This document shows, piece by piece, positions 17,953 through 25,506 of a stretch of 28,206 nt of DNA. The translations under genes and the position numbers were made by a program. Origin of the DNA: an uncultured Alistipes sp. (GTDB lineage Bacteria > Bacteroidota > Bacteroidia > Bacteroidales > Rikenellaceae); assembly GCA_900549685.1 (NCBI GenBank), contig UROX01000008.1:1-28206 (forward strand), read 5' to 3'. The notes under the pieces were generated by a model that was not told the origin of the DNA, ran no database searches, and saw nothing but the letters and a program-made list of their open reading frames with translations. Every line of letters starts with the position of its first letter. Position 1 is the first letter of the stretch.

Positions 17953-17987
17953 CGGGAGCGTTCCTTTGCGGGGACGCTCCCGTTTTT
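17953..17987 (+). terminator. Rho-independent terminator after GH78
   Basis: CGGGAGCGT (17953-17961) pairs perfectly with ACGCTCCCG (17974-17982), followed directly by TTTTT (17983-17987). It starts 20 nt after the GH78 stop codon. Confidence 0.88.
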
Positions 17988-18009
17988 CGTCGGGCGCGTG
18001 CTTTCGTGT

Positions 18010-18076
18010 ACCGAAAGGTTTCGGTCGCACTTTCGCCCCGGATCCGCCCTGACGGGAGGAAGACTCCGGTCCGGAG
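18010..18076. promoter_or_regulatory. Two palindromes upstream of fucO
   Basis: ACCGAAA-GG-TTTCGGT (18010-18025) is a 7-bp inverted repeat around two bases. CTCCGG-T-CCGGAG (18064-18076) is a 6-bp repeat around one. Both lie between the GH78 terminator and the fucO promoter, about 110-175 nt before the -7 box. Either might be an operator for sugar-dependent control of fucO, but they are unrelated in sequence and chance palindromes occur in GC-rich DNA. Confidence 0.25.
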
Positions 18077-18184
18077 AGCATACTTGCGAGGACCCGGAAC
18101 ATTCGGCCTGCATCGGCGGACATGGGATCGGGACGCATTTTTAATTTTTCTAAATAAAATGTTCCCAATGCCGATAATAAATGT

Positions 18185-18192
18185 TACTTTTG
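18185..18192 (+). promoter_or_regulatory. Bacteroidota -7 promoter box for fucO
   Basis: TACTTTTG matches TAnnTTTG exactly, 41 nt before ATG 18234. It sits in an AT-rich island (about 18140-18230) that stands out from the GC-rich surroundings, as expected of a promoter. A TGTTC near 18160 is a weak -33 candidate. Confidence 0.65.
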
Positions 18193-18233
18193 CGACACCG
18201 AAACGGATAGAACGTTTAAATAAATAATTCGCT

Positions 18234-19388
18234 ATGGCTTACAGAATGATTCTTAACGAGACCTCCTATTTCGGAGCAGGCTCGCGGAAAATGATTGCAG
18301 AGGAAGTCGCCAAACGCGGCTACAAGAAAGCGCTGATCGTGACGGACAAGGACCTCGTCAAATTCGGCGTGGCCGCTCAGGTGACCGACGTGTTGAAAGA
18401 GGCCGGTATTCCTTTCGAAATTTTCGACGAAGTGAAACCCAATCCCACCGTCAAGAACGTGAAAGCCGGTATCGAGGCATTCAAGGCTGCCGGAGCCGAT
18501 TTCATGGTCGCTATCGGGGGCGGATCGTCGATGGATACCTCCAAAGCCGTGGGTATCATCATCAATAACCCCGAGTTCTCGGACGTAGTTTCGCTCGAAG
18601 GCGTAGCTCCCACCAAGAAAAAATCGGTGCCCGTCATCGCCCTCCCCACGACGGCCGGTACGGCTGCCGAGGTGACGATCAACTATGTGATCACCGACGA
18701 GGAAAACGTGAAGAAAATGGTCTGCGTCGATCCTAACGACATCCCGACGCTGGCTATCATCGACCCCGAACTGATGCTCTCCATGCCGCGCGGACTGACC
18801 GCCGCTACGGGTATGGACGCGCTGACGCACGCCATCGAAGGACTCATTACGCTGGGCGCATGGGAAATGAGCGACATGTTCGAACTCAAAGCCATCGAAA
18901 TGATCGCCAAATGGCTGCCCAAGGCTGTCGCTACGCCTTCGGATATCGAAGCCCGCGACGGTATGGCCACTGCGCAGTATATCGCCGGTATGGCTTTCTC
19001 GAACGTGGGACTGGGGCTGGTACACGGTATGGCTCATCCGCTGGGTGCCTACTACGACATTCCGCACGGTGTGGCCAACGCACTGCTGTTGCCCTTCGTG
19101 ATGGAGTACAACAAGGAAGCCGCCAAAGCCAAATACCGCAAGATCGCCGAAGCGATGGGTGTCGATACGTCGGCCATGGACGACGATCAGGCTGCTCAGG
19201 CTGCGGTCGATGCCGTCAAAGCTCTGGCTGTCGAAGTACACATTCCCCAGCACCTGAGCGAAATCGGCGTTCCCGAAAGCGGTCTGCCGACGTTGGCCCA
19301 GGCTGCCTTCAACGACGTATGTACGCCGGGCAACCCCCGCAAGACTTCGGTCGAAGAAATTCTCGAAGTGTACAAAAAGGCATTCTAA
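18234..19388 (+). CDS. fucO: Lactaldehyde reductase / iron-containing 1,2-propanediol oxidoreductase
   Basis: 384 aa, one more than E. coli FucO, and recognisably similar along its whole length (RMILNET start, IGGGSSMDTSKA nucleotide-binding turn, LPTTAGTAAEVTINYVITDEE, MDALTHAIEG, FSNVGLGLVHGMAHPLGAYY). The four iron ligands are kept: Asp195, His199, His264 and His278 (FucO Asp196, His200, His263, His277). It reduces L-lactaldehyde, made by the aldolases of L-fucose and L-rhamnose catabolism, to 1,2-propanediol with NADH under anaerobic conditions. No signal peptide, so cytoplasmic. It has its own promoter (18185) and terminator (19423). Its place beside the rhamnosidase supports a rhamnose or fucose role, though the kinase and aldolase are not in the window. 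Confidence 0.93.
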   Translation: MAYRMILNETSYFGAGSRKMIAEEVAKRGYKKALIVTDKDLVKFGVAAQVTDVLKEAGIPFEIFDEVKPNPTVKNVKAGIEAFKAAGADFMVAIGGGSSMDTSKAVGIIINNPEFSDVVSLEGVAPTKKKSVPVIALPTTAGTAAEVTINYVITDEENVKKMVCVDPNDIPTLAIIDPELMLSMPRGLTAATGMDALTHAIEGLITLGAWEMSDMFELKAIEMIAKWLPKAVATPSDIEARDGMATAQYIAGMAFSNVGLGLVHGMAHPLGAYYDIPHGVANALLLPFVMEYNKEAAKAKYRKIAEAMGVDTSAMDDDQAAQAAVDAVKALAVEVHIPQHLSEIGVPESGLPTLAQAAFNDVCTPGNPRKTSVEEILEVYKKAF

Positions 19389-19422
19389 ACCGGTTGCGGA
19401 TCCTTCGGGTTCCGTATGTTCG

Positions 19423-19458
19423 AAAGGCTGTTTTCCCGTCGGGGGAGACAGCCTTTTT
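19423..19458 (+). terminator. Rho-independent terminator after fucO
   Basis: AAAGGCTGT (19423-19431) pairs with ACAGCCTTT (19448-19456), the right arm ending in a run of five T residues (19454-19458). It starts 34 nt after the fucO stop codon. Confidence 0.85.
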
Positions 19459-19580
19459 CCGTGTCCGCCGGTCCGTTCCCCGCCGGTCGGAGCGGGGTGT
19501 TGCGCGGGGCTTTGCAGCGGAGGCTCCGCTGCGGCGAATGTTTCTTCGGACCGGAGATAATAAGCGGATTGAAAAGTTGT

Positions 19581-19588
19581 TATATTTG
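19581..19588 (+). promoter_or_regulatory. Bacteroidota -7 promoter box for the AsmA-like gene
   Basis: TATATTTG matches TAnnTTTG exactly, 23 nt before ATG 19612. It lies in an AT-rich stretch following the fucO terminator. No well-placed TTTG -33 element was seen. Confidence 0.65.
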
Positions 19589-19611
19589 TACGCAACATAC
19601 GGATCGTACAG

Positions 19612-22600
19612 ATGGAAAAACGGAAAGAAACGGAACGGACGGACGAAAGAGGCGGCAAAAGACGGAACGCTGCGGGCAGACGGCTGTTGAAGGTTCTGCT
19701 GCTCTGCGTTGCCGTTTTCGTCGTGCTGTCGGGTGTTTTGCTCGGAGGGATCGCGCTGGTGATGACGCCGGAGCGGCTCACGCCTCTGGTCAATGCCTAT
19801 GCCGGCCGTTATCTCGATGCCGACGTGCGTTTCGATACGGTGCAGTTGTCGCTGTTCCGGTATTATCCTCATGTGGGGGTCCGTCTTTGCGGAGGAACGG
19901 TGGTTTCCCGAGCGTTGGCCGGCGAACCCGATTCGTCGAGGGCGAATATGCCCGGCCGTGCCGATACGCTGTTGCGCTTCGACCGGTTCACGCTGGCGGT
20001 GAATCTGCCGCAGCTGCTCGTCTCGCGGCTGGTCGTCCGCAGGATGGAGCTGATCCGTCCCGAGATATACGCCTTCGTCTCCGAAACGGGCAGGGCCAAC
20101 TGGGATATTTTCCGGTCCGACGGGGCGGATACCGTCGCGGACGATTCGTCCGGCGATCTGTATCTGCATGTGGTCCGGTCGGATATTTCCGGAGGGCATG
20201 TCGTCTACGATGACCGCCGGGACTGTATATATGCCGAAACGGATATAGACCGTTTCGTGCTCAGAGGCGGTCCGAAAGAGAATTACGAGATCGCTCTCGA
20301 AAGCCTGAATACGTTCCGTATGGATTCGGTGCGTTACGGCGAACGTCTGCCGCTGAACGTTGCGGGCGGATTCGGATTCGATTTCGGCGACAGGGCCGTG
20401 TCGTTCCGGGCGCTGACGTTCGATGTCGGCGGCATTCCCGTCCGTCTCGACGGACAGGCTTTCTGGACGGCCGACAGCATCCTTTCTGATCTTGTCTGCC
20501 GCATCGAGCCGCTGGAGGCCGCGCGATTGATCGCTCTGGCGCCCGATCCTCTCGCCGCTGCGTGTAGGGGTGTGGATACCGATATAGCGCTCGACCTCGA
20601 TACCCGCATTGCGGGAAGCTACCGTTTCGACGGCCGCACGCTTCCCCGGGTCGATCTGACGCTGAAGACCGAAGGCGGGCATCTGTACTATAAAGAATCG
20701 AATGCCCGGATCGAACGGCTGGGCATGGATGCTTCCGTGAGATTCCGTCCCGACTGTCCCGATTCCACCGGTCTCGATCTCCGTCGTTTCGTCGTGGAGG
20801 GTACGGGTATGGAATTGCGGTGCGACGGTACGGTCTCCGACGCGCTGGGCGATCCGGCCGTGAAAATGAATTTTTCGGGACGGGTCGATCTCGATACGCT
20901 CTCCGTGTTGTTTCCCTCCCGTTCGGGAACCTGCGTTCGGGGACGGCTTGATTTCGACCTCGGGACGGCTTTCCGTCGCAGTCAGTTGGATGTGAGCCGA
21001 ATAGGATCGGTAGGACTCGACGGCAAAGTGACGATGGACGGTCTGCTGGTGGATATGCCGCAGGATACGGTTTTCCTGTTGGCCGAAGGCGGGGAAATCG
21101 TTTTCGGAACCGGTCGCAGACAGCTCGATTCGTCGGCGAGACGAAAAACCGAGATGCTCGACGTCCGGGTCCATGCCGATACGTTGCGTCTCGATTGGAA
21201 AAACGAACTGAGGCTCGTCGCGTCCGAAGCCGTCGCCCGGGCATCGGGTGCCGTGTCGGTTATCGGCGGCGATACGACGGTCGTCCATCCGCTCGAAGGC
21301 GAGGTCGCGGCCCGTTATTTCGAAATCGCCGGACTCGATTCCACATGGCTGCGGCTTTATCGTGTGCAGAGCGGTTTCAGTCTCGCGCCTTCGCCCGGCA
21401 ATGCGGCTGTTCCGCTGCTCGACCTGGGATTCAATGCGCGGTTCATGTATGTGAAGAGCACGGTGAACCGCTATGTGCTTGCCGACAGCCATGTCGATCT
21501 GAAAGCCGTATTGAATGCGGCCCGTTCCGATTCGGCCCGTCGGACGAGGCGGTTGGATTCGCTCTCGCGGCTCTATCCCGGCATTTCCCGCGATTCGTTG
21601 CTCGCCCGCATGCGCGGTATGTCCCGTCCCTCGATGCGCAAAGACGATTTCGCCGGATCGGATATCGATATGACGCTGGATCGGACGACCGGAGCGCTGT
21701 TCCGCCGTCTCGCCGCCGAAGGATCGGTGCGTGCTTCGGCGGCTCGGGTCGTGACGCCCTATTTCCCGCTCGTGAACGAGCTTCGCGATGTGGACATCGT
21801 CTATTCGACCGACCGGATCGAACTGCGTAACACGCGTGTCCGCAGCGGATCGTCTTCGCTGGAACTGACCGGTCGCGTCTCGAATCTCCGGCGGGCGCTG
21901 CTGGGGCAGGGACCGATTCGGATCGACATGAAGATCGAATCCGACACGCTCGATTTCAACGAACTCTCCCGTGCCGCCGCTGTCGGGGCACGTTACGGCG
22001 AAACGTCCGACGAATATCGCGAGTCGCTGGCCGGAGCCGACAGCGAGGAACATCTGCAACGCCTCATCGAAGAGGGGAGCGGCGTGGCCGATACGACGGC
22101 GAGTCCGTTGATCGTCGTTCCGGCCAATGTGGAGCTCGACGCGGAGCTGTGCGCCCATTACGGGGTATATGCCGATCTGTCGTTCAATGCACTGCACGGA
22201 TCGCTCGTTGCCCGGGAACGGTGCGTGCAGATCCGCGACCTCGAAGCCGTGACCGACGCGGGAAAGATGACCCTCACGGCTCTCTACGCCACACGTGCCC
22301 GCGACGACGTGATGGCCGGTTTCGATCTGTCGCTGAACCGGGTGAAGATCGACCGTCTGATCGGTCTGATCCCTTCGGTCGATACGCTGTTGCCTATGCT
22401 CCGGTCGTTCGAGGGAGTGGTGGACTGCCGCGTGGCGGCTACGGCGGCGGTCGATTCGATGATGAACATCGATCTGCCCACGCTCAACGCCGCGTGCGGC
22501 ATTCAGGGCGAAGACCTCGTGCTGCTCGACGGGGAGACTTTCGCCGAAATATCCAAGATGCTGAAATTCAAAAACCGGCAGCGCAATCTGATCGACCGCA

Positions 22601-23238
22601 TTTCGGTGAATCTGCTCGTCCGCGACAACCGCATCGAGATGTTCCCGTTCGTCGTCGAAATGGACCGATACAAAGCGGCGGTCAGCGGAATTCATAAGCT
22701 CGACATGAGTTTCGACTATCATATCTCGGTGCTCCGTTCGCCGATTCCGTTCCGGCTGGGCATCGATATTTTCGGCACGCTCGACAAATTCAGGTTCCGG
22801 ATCGTCCGGGCGCGTTACAAAAACGAGAACGTGCCCTCTTTCGTCGATCTGATCGATACGACGCAGGTCAATCTGCGGCGGACGATCACCGATATTTTCC
22901 GCCGGGGGGCGCAGAATGTTTCGCTGAACGATATGAAGATCGTGCCGAAGGTGGATTCTACCGTTTTCCGCGGCGGCGAGACCGAGGCCCTGAGCGGAGC
23001 CGACAGCCTGTTGCTGGAACGGGAAGGAATCCTCGCCGATACGACGCTGCGGAACGATCCCGATTCGGTCGTTGCGGGCGATCGTCCGGCGGCCGATACG
23101 CTCTCGTCCGGCACGGGAACGGCCGACGCGGCATGGGTTTCGTCCGGTAGCCCGGACCGGAAGCAGCGCAAGGCGCTCCGCCGGCAGAACCGGGAGGCTC
23201 TGAGAAAATCCCGAATAACCTCACGAATGGAAAAATAA
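19612..23238 (+). CDS. AsmA-like large envelope protein
   Basis: 1208 aa. A basic cytoplasmic start (residues 1-25) is followed by one membrane segment (about 26-51, LLLCVAVFVVLSGVLLGGIALVM). The long periplasmic part opens with the AsmA-type stretch TPERLTPLVNAYAGRYLDADVRFDTVQLSLFRYYPHVGV. It is made of repeated beta-strand units and has the C-terminal AsmA features (YFPLVNELRDVDIVYS, RNTRVRSGSSSLELTG, FAEISKMLKFKNRQRNLIDRISVNL). The last 60 residues are strongly basic and probably disordered. AsmA-family proteins are thought to form long beta-grooves that carry phospholipids between the membranes or affect outer-membrane assembly; that role here is by family only. Its stop codon overlaps the next start by one base. 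Confidence 0.82.
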   Translation: MEKRKETERTDERGGKRRNAAGRRLLKVLLLCVAVFVVLSGVLLGGIALVMTPERLTPLVNAYAGRYLDADVRFDTVQLSLFRYYPHVGVRLCGGTVVSRALAGEPDSSRANMPGRADTLLRFDRFTLAVNLPQLLVSRLVVRRMELIRPEIYAFVSETGRANWDIFRSDGADTVADDSSGDLYLHVVRSDISGGHVVYDDRRDCIYAETDIDRFVLRGGPKENYEIALESLNTFRMDSVRYGERLPLNVAGGFGFDFGDRAVSFRALTFDVGGIPVRLDGQAFWTADSILSDLVCRIEPLEAARLIALAPDPLAAACRGVDTDIALDLDTRIAGSYRFDGRTLPRVDLTLKTEGGHLYYKESNARIERLGMDASVRFRPDCPDSTGLDLRRFVVEGTGMELRCDGTVSDALGDPAVKMNFSGRVDLDTLSVLFPSRSGTCVRGRLDFDLGTAFRRSQLDVSRIGSVGLDGKVTMDGLLVDMPQDTVFLLAEGGEIVFGTGRRQLDSSARRKTEMLDVRVHADTLRLDWKNELRLVASEAVARASGAVSVIGGDTTVVHPLEGEVAARYFEIAGLDSTWLRLYRVQSGFSLAPSPGNAAVPLLDLGFNARFMYVKSTVNRYVLADSHVDLKAVLNAARSDSARRTRRLDSLSRLYPGISRDSLLARMRGMSRPSMRKDDFAGSDIDMTLDRTTGALFRRLAAEGSVRASAARVVTPYFPLVNELRDVDIVYSTDRIELRNTRVRSGSSSLELTGRVSNLRRALLGQGPIRIDMKIESDTLDFNELSRAAAVGARYGETSDEYRESLAGADSEEHLQRLIEEGSGVADTTASPLIVVPANVELDAELCAHYGVYADLSFNALHGSLVARERCVQIRDLEAVTDAGKMTLTALYATRARDDVMAGFDLSLNRVKIDRLIGLIPSVDTLLPMLRSFEGVVDCRVAATAAVDSMMNIDLPTLNAACGIQGEDLVLLDGETFAEISKMLKFKNRQRNLIDRISVNLLVRDNRIEMFPFVVEMDRYKAAVSGIHKLDMSFDYHISVLRSPIPFRLGIDIFGTLDKFRFRIVRARYKNENVPSFVDLIDTTQVNLRRTITDIFRRGAQNVSLNDMKIVPKVDSTVFRGGETEALSGADSLLLEREGILADTTLRNDPDSVVAGDRPAADTLSSGTGTADAAWVSSGSPDRKQRKALRRQNREALRKSRITSRMEK

Positions 23239-24158
23239 TGAAAAGATTCGTTTGCATCTTACTGGCCGTCTCGGCATATGCCTGTCATTCCGTGCCGGAG
23301 AAAACCTCTGCGGAGAAACCCAAGACATTCCGGATGGTCGAAGTGCCGGCCATGCTCGACACGCCCGAAGAGCGGGCCGATTATGTGGCCCGCCACTACT
23401 GGCAGAATTTCGATTTTTCCGATACGGCCTATATCCGCCCGCCCGAAGTGACCGAACAGGCCTTCGCCGACTATGTGGCCGTGTTGGGACAGTTGCCGCC
23501 CGATCTGGCTGCCGTCTCGGTACGCACGACGCTTGCCGGGGCCGAGGCCGATACGGCGATGTTTGCGTATTTCGCCGAGCTGTTCGACAAATATCTGTAC
23601 GATCCCAATTCGCCTGTCCGCAACGAGGAGATTTATATTCCCGTGCTCGAATATATCGTGGCTTCGGACAAGGTGAGCGACGCGGACAAGATCCGCCCCC
23701 GTTACCGTCTCGCCATGGCGCTCAAGAACCGCCCGGGAACGCAGGCCGCCGATTTCACCTACACGCTCGCGTCGGGGGCTACGGGTACGCTCTACGGCGT
23801 GAAGGCCGATTATCTCGTTCTTTTCATCAACAATCCGGGCTGTACGGCCTGCAAGGAGACCGTCGAGCAGATCACCTCCTCCGAACTGCTCTCCGGTCTG
23901 ATCGCCCGCGGGCGGGTCAAGGTGCTGGCCGTCTATCCCGACGAGGACCTGGCCGCTTGGCGCGATTATCGTTCCCATATTCCTTCGGCCTGGATCAACG
24001 GCTACGACGCGCAGCGGAAGATGGCGCACGACGAATTGTACGACCTCAAGGCCATTCCGACGCTCTACCTGCTTTCGTCCGACAAAAAAGTGCTTCTCAA
24101 GGATGTGCCGGCCGGCATCGTCGAACGTTATCTGGCCGAGGTCGAGAACGTCCGGTAG
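23238..24158 (+). CDS. DUF5106 / thioredoxin-like exported protein, probable lipoprotein
   Basis: 306 aa. The N-terminus (MKRFVCILLAVSAYAC) is a signal peptide with a possible but non-standard lipobox at Cys16. Residues about 30-165 match the pattern of DUF5106 (RADYVARHYWQNFDFSDTAYI, DKYLYDPNSPVRNEE). Residues about 175-300 are a thioredoxin-like domain with strand YLVLFINNPGC, the redox pair Cys202-Cys205 in GCTACK, and a cis-Pro type AIPTLYLL. It is likely a periplasmic thiol-disulfide protein. The start overlaps the stop of the AsmA-like gene by one base (ATAATG), so the two are translationally coupled. The partner substrate is unknown. Confidence 0.8.
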   Translation: MKRFVCILLAVSAYACHSVPEKTSAEKPKTFRMVEVPAMLDTPEERADYVARHYWQNFDFSDTAYIRPPEVTEQAFADYVAVLGQLPPDLAAVSVRTTLAGAEADTAMFAYFAELFDKYLYDPNSPVRNEEIYIPVLEYIVASDKVSDADKIRPRYRLAMALKNRPGTQAADFTYTLASGATGTLYGVKADYLVLFINNPGCTACKETVEQITSSELLSGLIARGRVKVLAVYPDEDLAAWRDYRSHIPSAWINGYDAQRKMAHDELYDLKAIPTLYLLSSDKKVLLKDVPAGIVERYLAEVENVR

Positions 24159-24306
24159 CGGTGTGCCGACGGCATGGCGGGGAAGCGGTTGCCGGGGAGA
24201 CGGAATGTCCGGACCGTGTGTACGTCCGTTTCTTTCCGCGATGGCGCGTCGATAGAAATATGCCGTCCGGCGATCCGATTATCGTCTGGATTTCAACGAA
24301 AACGAT

Positions 24307-24636
24307 ATGAAAAAAGTCAAGATCACGGTGCTGCGCACGACATTCAACGAAGATCTGGCCCGGGATTATGCCATGCCCGGACTGAAAGCCTGTTCGGTCG
24401 TCAGGGAGGGGCAGGTCTTTTATGCCGGTCTGGGCAAACCCGACGGATTCTGCGACGGAGCGTGGCGGACGATCCATCCTTATGTCTTCGCTCTTGCGAA
24501 CGGAGCGAGACGGTTCTACTTCGACGACTGGGTGCGGCAGCCGGGAGTCGCCATAACCTGCTGCAACGACGGATTGCGTCCCGTGTTTTTCAAACTGGAG
24601 GTGACCGACGAAGAGGTGGAATCGCCTTTCGCGTGA
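24307..24636 (+). CDS. TIGR04076 family small protein
   Basis: 109 aa, no signal peptide. It matches the TIGR04076 pattern as I recall it: start KKVKITVLRTTFNEDLARDY, then EGQVFY, PDGFCDGAW, HPYVFALANGA and PGVAITCCNDGLRPVFFKLEV near the end. Conserved cysteines (Cys29, Cys49 and the CC pair near 94-95) suggest a metal-binding or redox role, but no function is established. It is 148 nt from the upstream gene and no clear promoter box is seen, so it may be co-transcribed or have a non-standard promoter. Confidence 0.8.
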   Translation: MKKVKITVLRTTFNEDLARDYAMPGLKACSVVREGQVFYAGLGKPDGFCDGAWRTIHPYVFALANGARRFYFDDWVRQPGVAITCCNDGLRPVFFKLEVTDEEVESPFA

Positions 24637-24652
24637 TTCCGCATCGAAAAGG

Positions 24653-24675
24653 ACGGAATAGGACGGATTCCGTTT
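24653..24675 (+). terminator. Probable terminator of the TIGR04076 gene
   Basis: ACGGAAT (24653-24659) pairs with ATTCCGT (24667-24673) around a 7-nt loop, followed by a short T run, 17 nt after the stop codon. Confidence 0.45.
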
Positions 24676-24806
24676 CGGGCATCCCTTGGAGTGTCTTTTA
24701 TAGCAAGACGGGGAGTCGTAATCCTTCGTGCCCCCTGTGTCCAGCGGTATTCTTCGATTCCGGTTGCGGCGGTTCTCGGCCGCAGGCCATACCTCCGAAT
24801 CGGGTT

Positions 24807-24840
24807 CGTTCCGTTCCCGTCTCGACGGGAGTTCGGAACG
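24807..24840. other. Long two-part hairpin
   Basis: An outer 7-bp stem (CGTTCCG 24807-24813 with CGGAACG 24834-24840) and an inner 6-bp stem (TCCCGT 24815-24820 with ACGGGA 24825-24830) are joined by a small internal loop and capped by a CTCG tetraloop. No T-tract follows on either strand. It could be part of a small RNA or a transcript 3' end. Confidence 0.35.
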
Positions 24841-24900
24841 CATTCCCCCGAGAGTCCGGAGGCTACGGCATAGTCGGTAATCGAATGGTATAATGGCCGA

Positions 24901-24928
24901 AGGGAGTGCCGGATTTACGGCACTCCCT
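24901..24928. terminator. 11-bp hairpin, probable terminator for hsp20
   Basis: AGGGAGTGCCG (24901-24911) pairs perfectly with CGGCACTCCCT (24918-24928) around a 6-nt loop. It lies 59 nt beyond the hsp20 stop on the minus strand, between converging genes. It may work in either direction, though neither side has a strong T-tract. Confidence 0.5.
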
Positions 24929-24987
24929 CGTTTCGGCTTTCCGTCCGCGATGTTGCGCGGGGGAAGCACGGAGAAGAATAACGATCG

Positions 24988-25416
24988 TTATTTGATCGCG
25001 ATCTCCTTGACTTTCTTTTCTTCCTGCACAAGCTGTTTTTTCGGAATTTCGATCGTCAGCACGCCGTTCGATACTTTGGCGTCGATCTTGTCCTTTTCCA
25101 CGTTTTCGGGCAGGATCATGATCTGCTGGAATTGCGTGAACGAAAATTCGCGGCGCAGGTATTTGCCTTTTTCGTTTTCGGTCTTGTCTTCCCGTCTTTT
25201 TTCCATCGACACGACCAACTGGTTGTCGGCGTCGATCTTGACCGAGAAGTCCTCTTTGGTCATGCCCGGTGCGGCGATTTCCACTTTGTAGTCGTTGTCC
25301 GACTCGATGATGTTGATGGCGGGCGAAGCGCTGTTGGCTTTCGAGACCCATTCGTTGCCGAAGAAATCGTTGAAGATTCCGGGCAACCAGTTTTGTGATT
25401 TTCTTGCAGGCATCAT
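24988..25416 (-). CDS. hsp20: Small heat shock protein, Hsp20 / alpha-crystallin family
   Basis: 142-aa cytoplasmic ATP-independent chaperone that holds unfolding proteins. Residues about 33-130 form the alpha-crystallin domain (PAINIIESDNDYKVEIAAPG, EDFSVKI, NQLVVSMEKRRED, REFSFTQFQQIMILPENV, the conserved SNGVLTIEIPKK). The C-terminal EIAIK supplies the I-x-I/V-like anchor motif. The start was chosen at the first ATG of MMPARK because an AGGAGG ribosome-binding site lies 8 nt upstream. The frame stays open a further 158 codons upstream, but that part is arginine-rich and non-homologous. The leader can hide the ribosome-binding site in a helix (see 25423-25495), suggesting temperature control of translation. 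It is downstream of mutS on the same strand, about 540 nt away. Confidence 0.92.
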   Translation of the reverse strand: MMPARKSQNWLPGIFNDFFGNEWVSKANSASPAINIIESDNDYKVEIAAPGMTKEDFSVKIDADNQLVVSMEKRREDKTENEKGKYLRREFSFTQFQQIMILPENVEKDKIDAKVSNGVLTIEIPKKQLVQEEKKVKEIAIK

Positions 25417-25422
25417 GGTTTT

Positions 25423-25495
25423 GTCCTCCTGATTATTGTCGATTAAATTGTTTTGTCGATTCGTTCCGGGGATGTCCCGGCTCCGACAGGAGAAC
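25423..25495 (-). promoter_or_regulatory. Candidate RNA thermometer in the hsp20 leader
   Basis: On the minus strand GUUCUCCUG (25495-25487) can pair with CAGGAGGAC (25431-25423), the latter containing the AGGAGG ribosome-binding site at 25430-25425. The helix is 9 bp with one G-U wobble and encloses 55 nt, which hold a second small hairpin (CCGGG/CCCGG, 25466-25480) and an A/U-rich linker. The upstream arm begins about 4 nt after a TATTTTG box, so it would lie at the very 5' end of the mRNA. Closing of the site at low temperature and opening on heating is inference from the pairing and the gene identity. Confidence 0.4.
25425..25430 (-). promoter_or_regulatory. Strong Shine-Dalgarno site of hsp20
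   Basis: AGGAGG on the minus strand, 8 nt before the ATG at 25416. Perfect Shine-Dalgarno sequences are uncommon in Bacteroidota and none of the other genes in this window has one. It fixes the start codon. Confidence 0.8.
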
Positions 25496-25499
25496 GTGT

Positions 25500-25506
25500 C
25501 AAAATA
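25500..25506 (-). promoter_or_regulatory. Possible hsp20 promoter box
   Basis: TATTTTG on the minus strand resembles the Bacteroidota -7 box with one base missing. It would start transcription near 25495, giving a leader of about 80 nt. No good -33 TTTG is visible at the right distance, so another sigma factor is possible. Confidence 0.3.

Larger units (their letters stand above)
24637..24987. other. 350-nt non-coding region with three hairpins
   Basis: No gene is seen between the converging TIGR04076 gene and hsp20. It contains hairpins at 24653-24673, 24807-24840 and 24901-24928. The open frames here are arginine- and serine-rich and run across the hairpins, so they are unlikely to be genes. 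Confidence 0.5.

Noticed and set aside
19309..22722. 1137-codon minus-strand frame opposite fucO and the AsmA-like gene
   Set aside because: It crosses the fucO terminator and the AsmA promoter, has low-complexity Arg/His/Gln composition, and mirrors real genes on the other strand.
24690..24760. Possible tRNA-like segment with a GGGG...CCCC pairing
   Set aside because: I could not fit a full cloverleaf, a T-loop or an anticodon arm on either strand.
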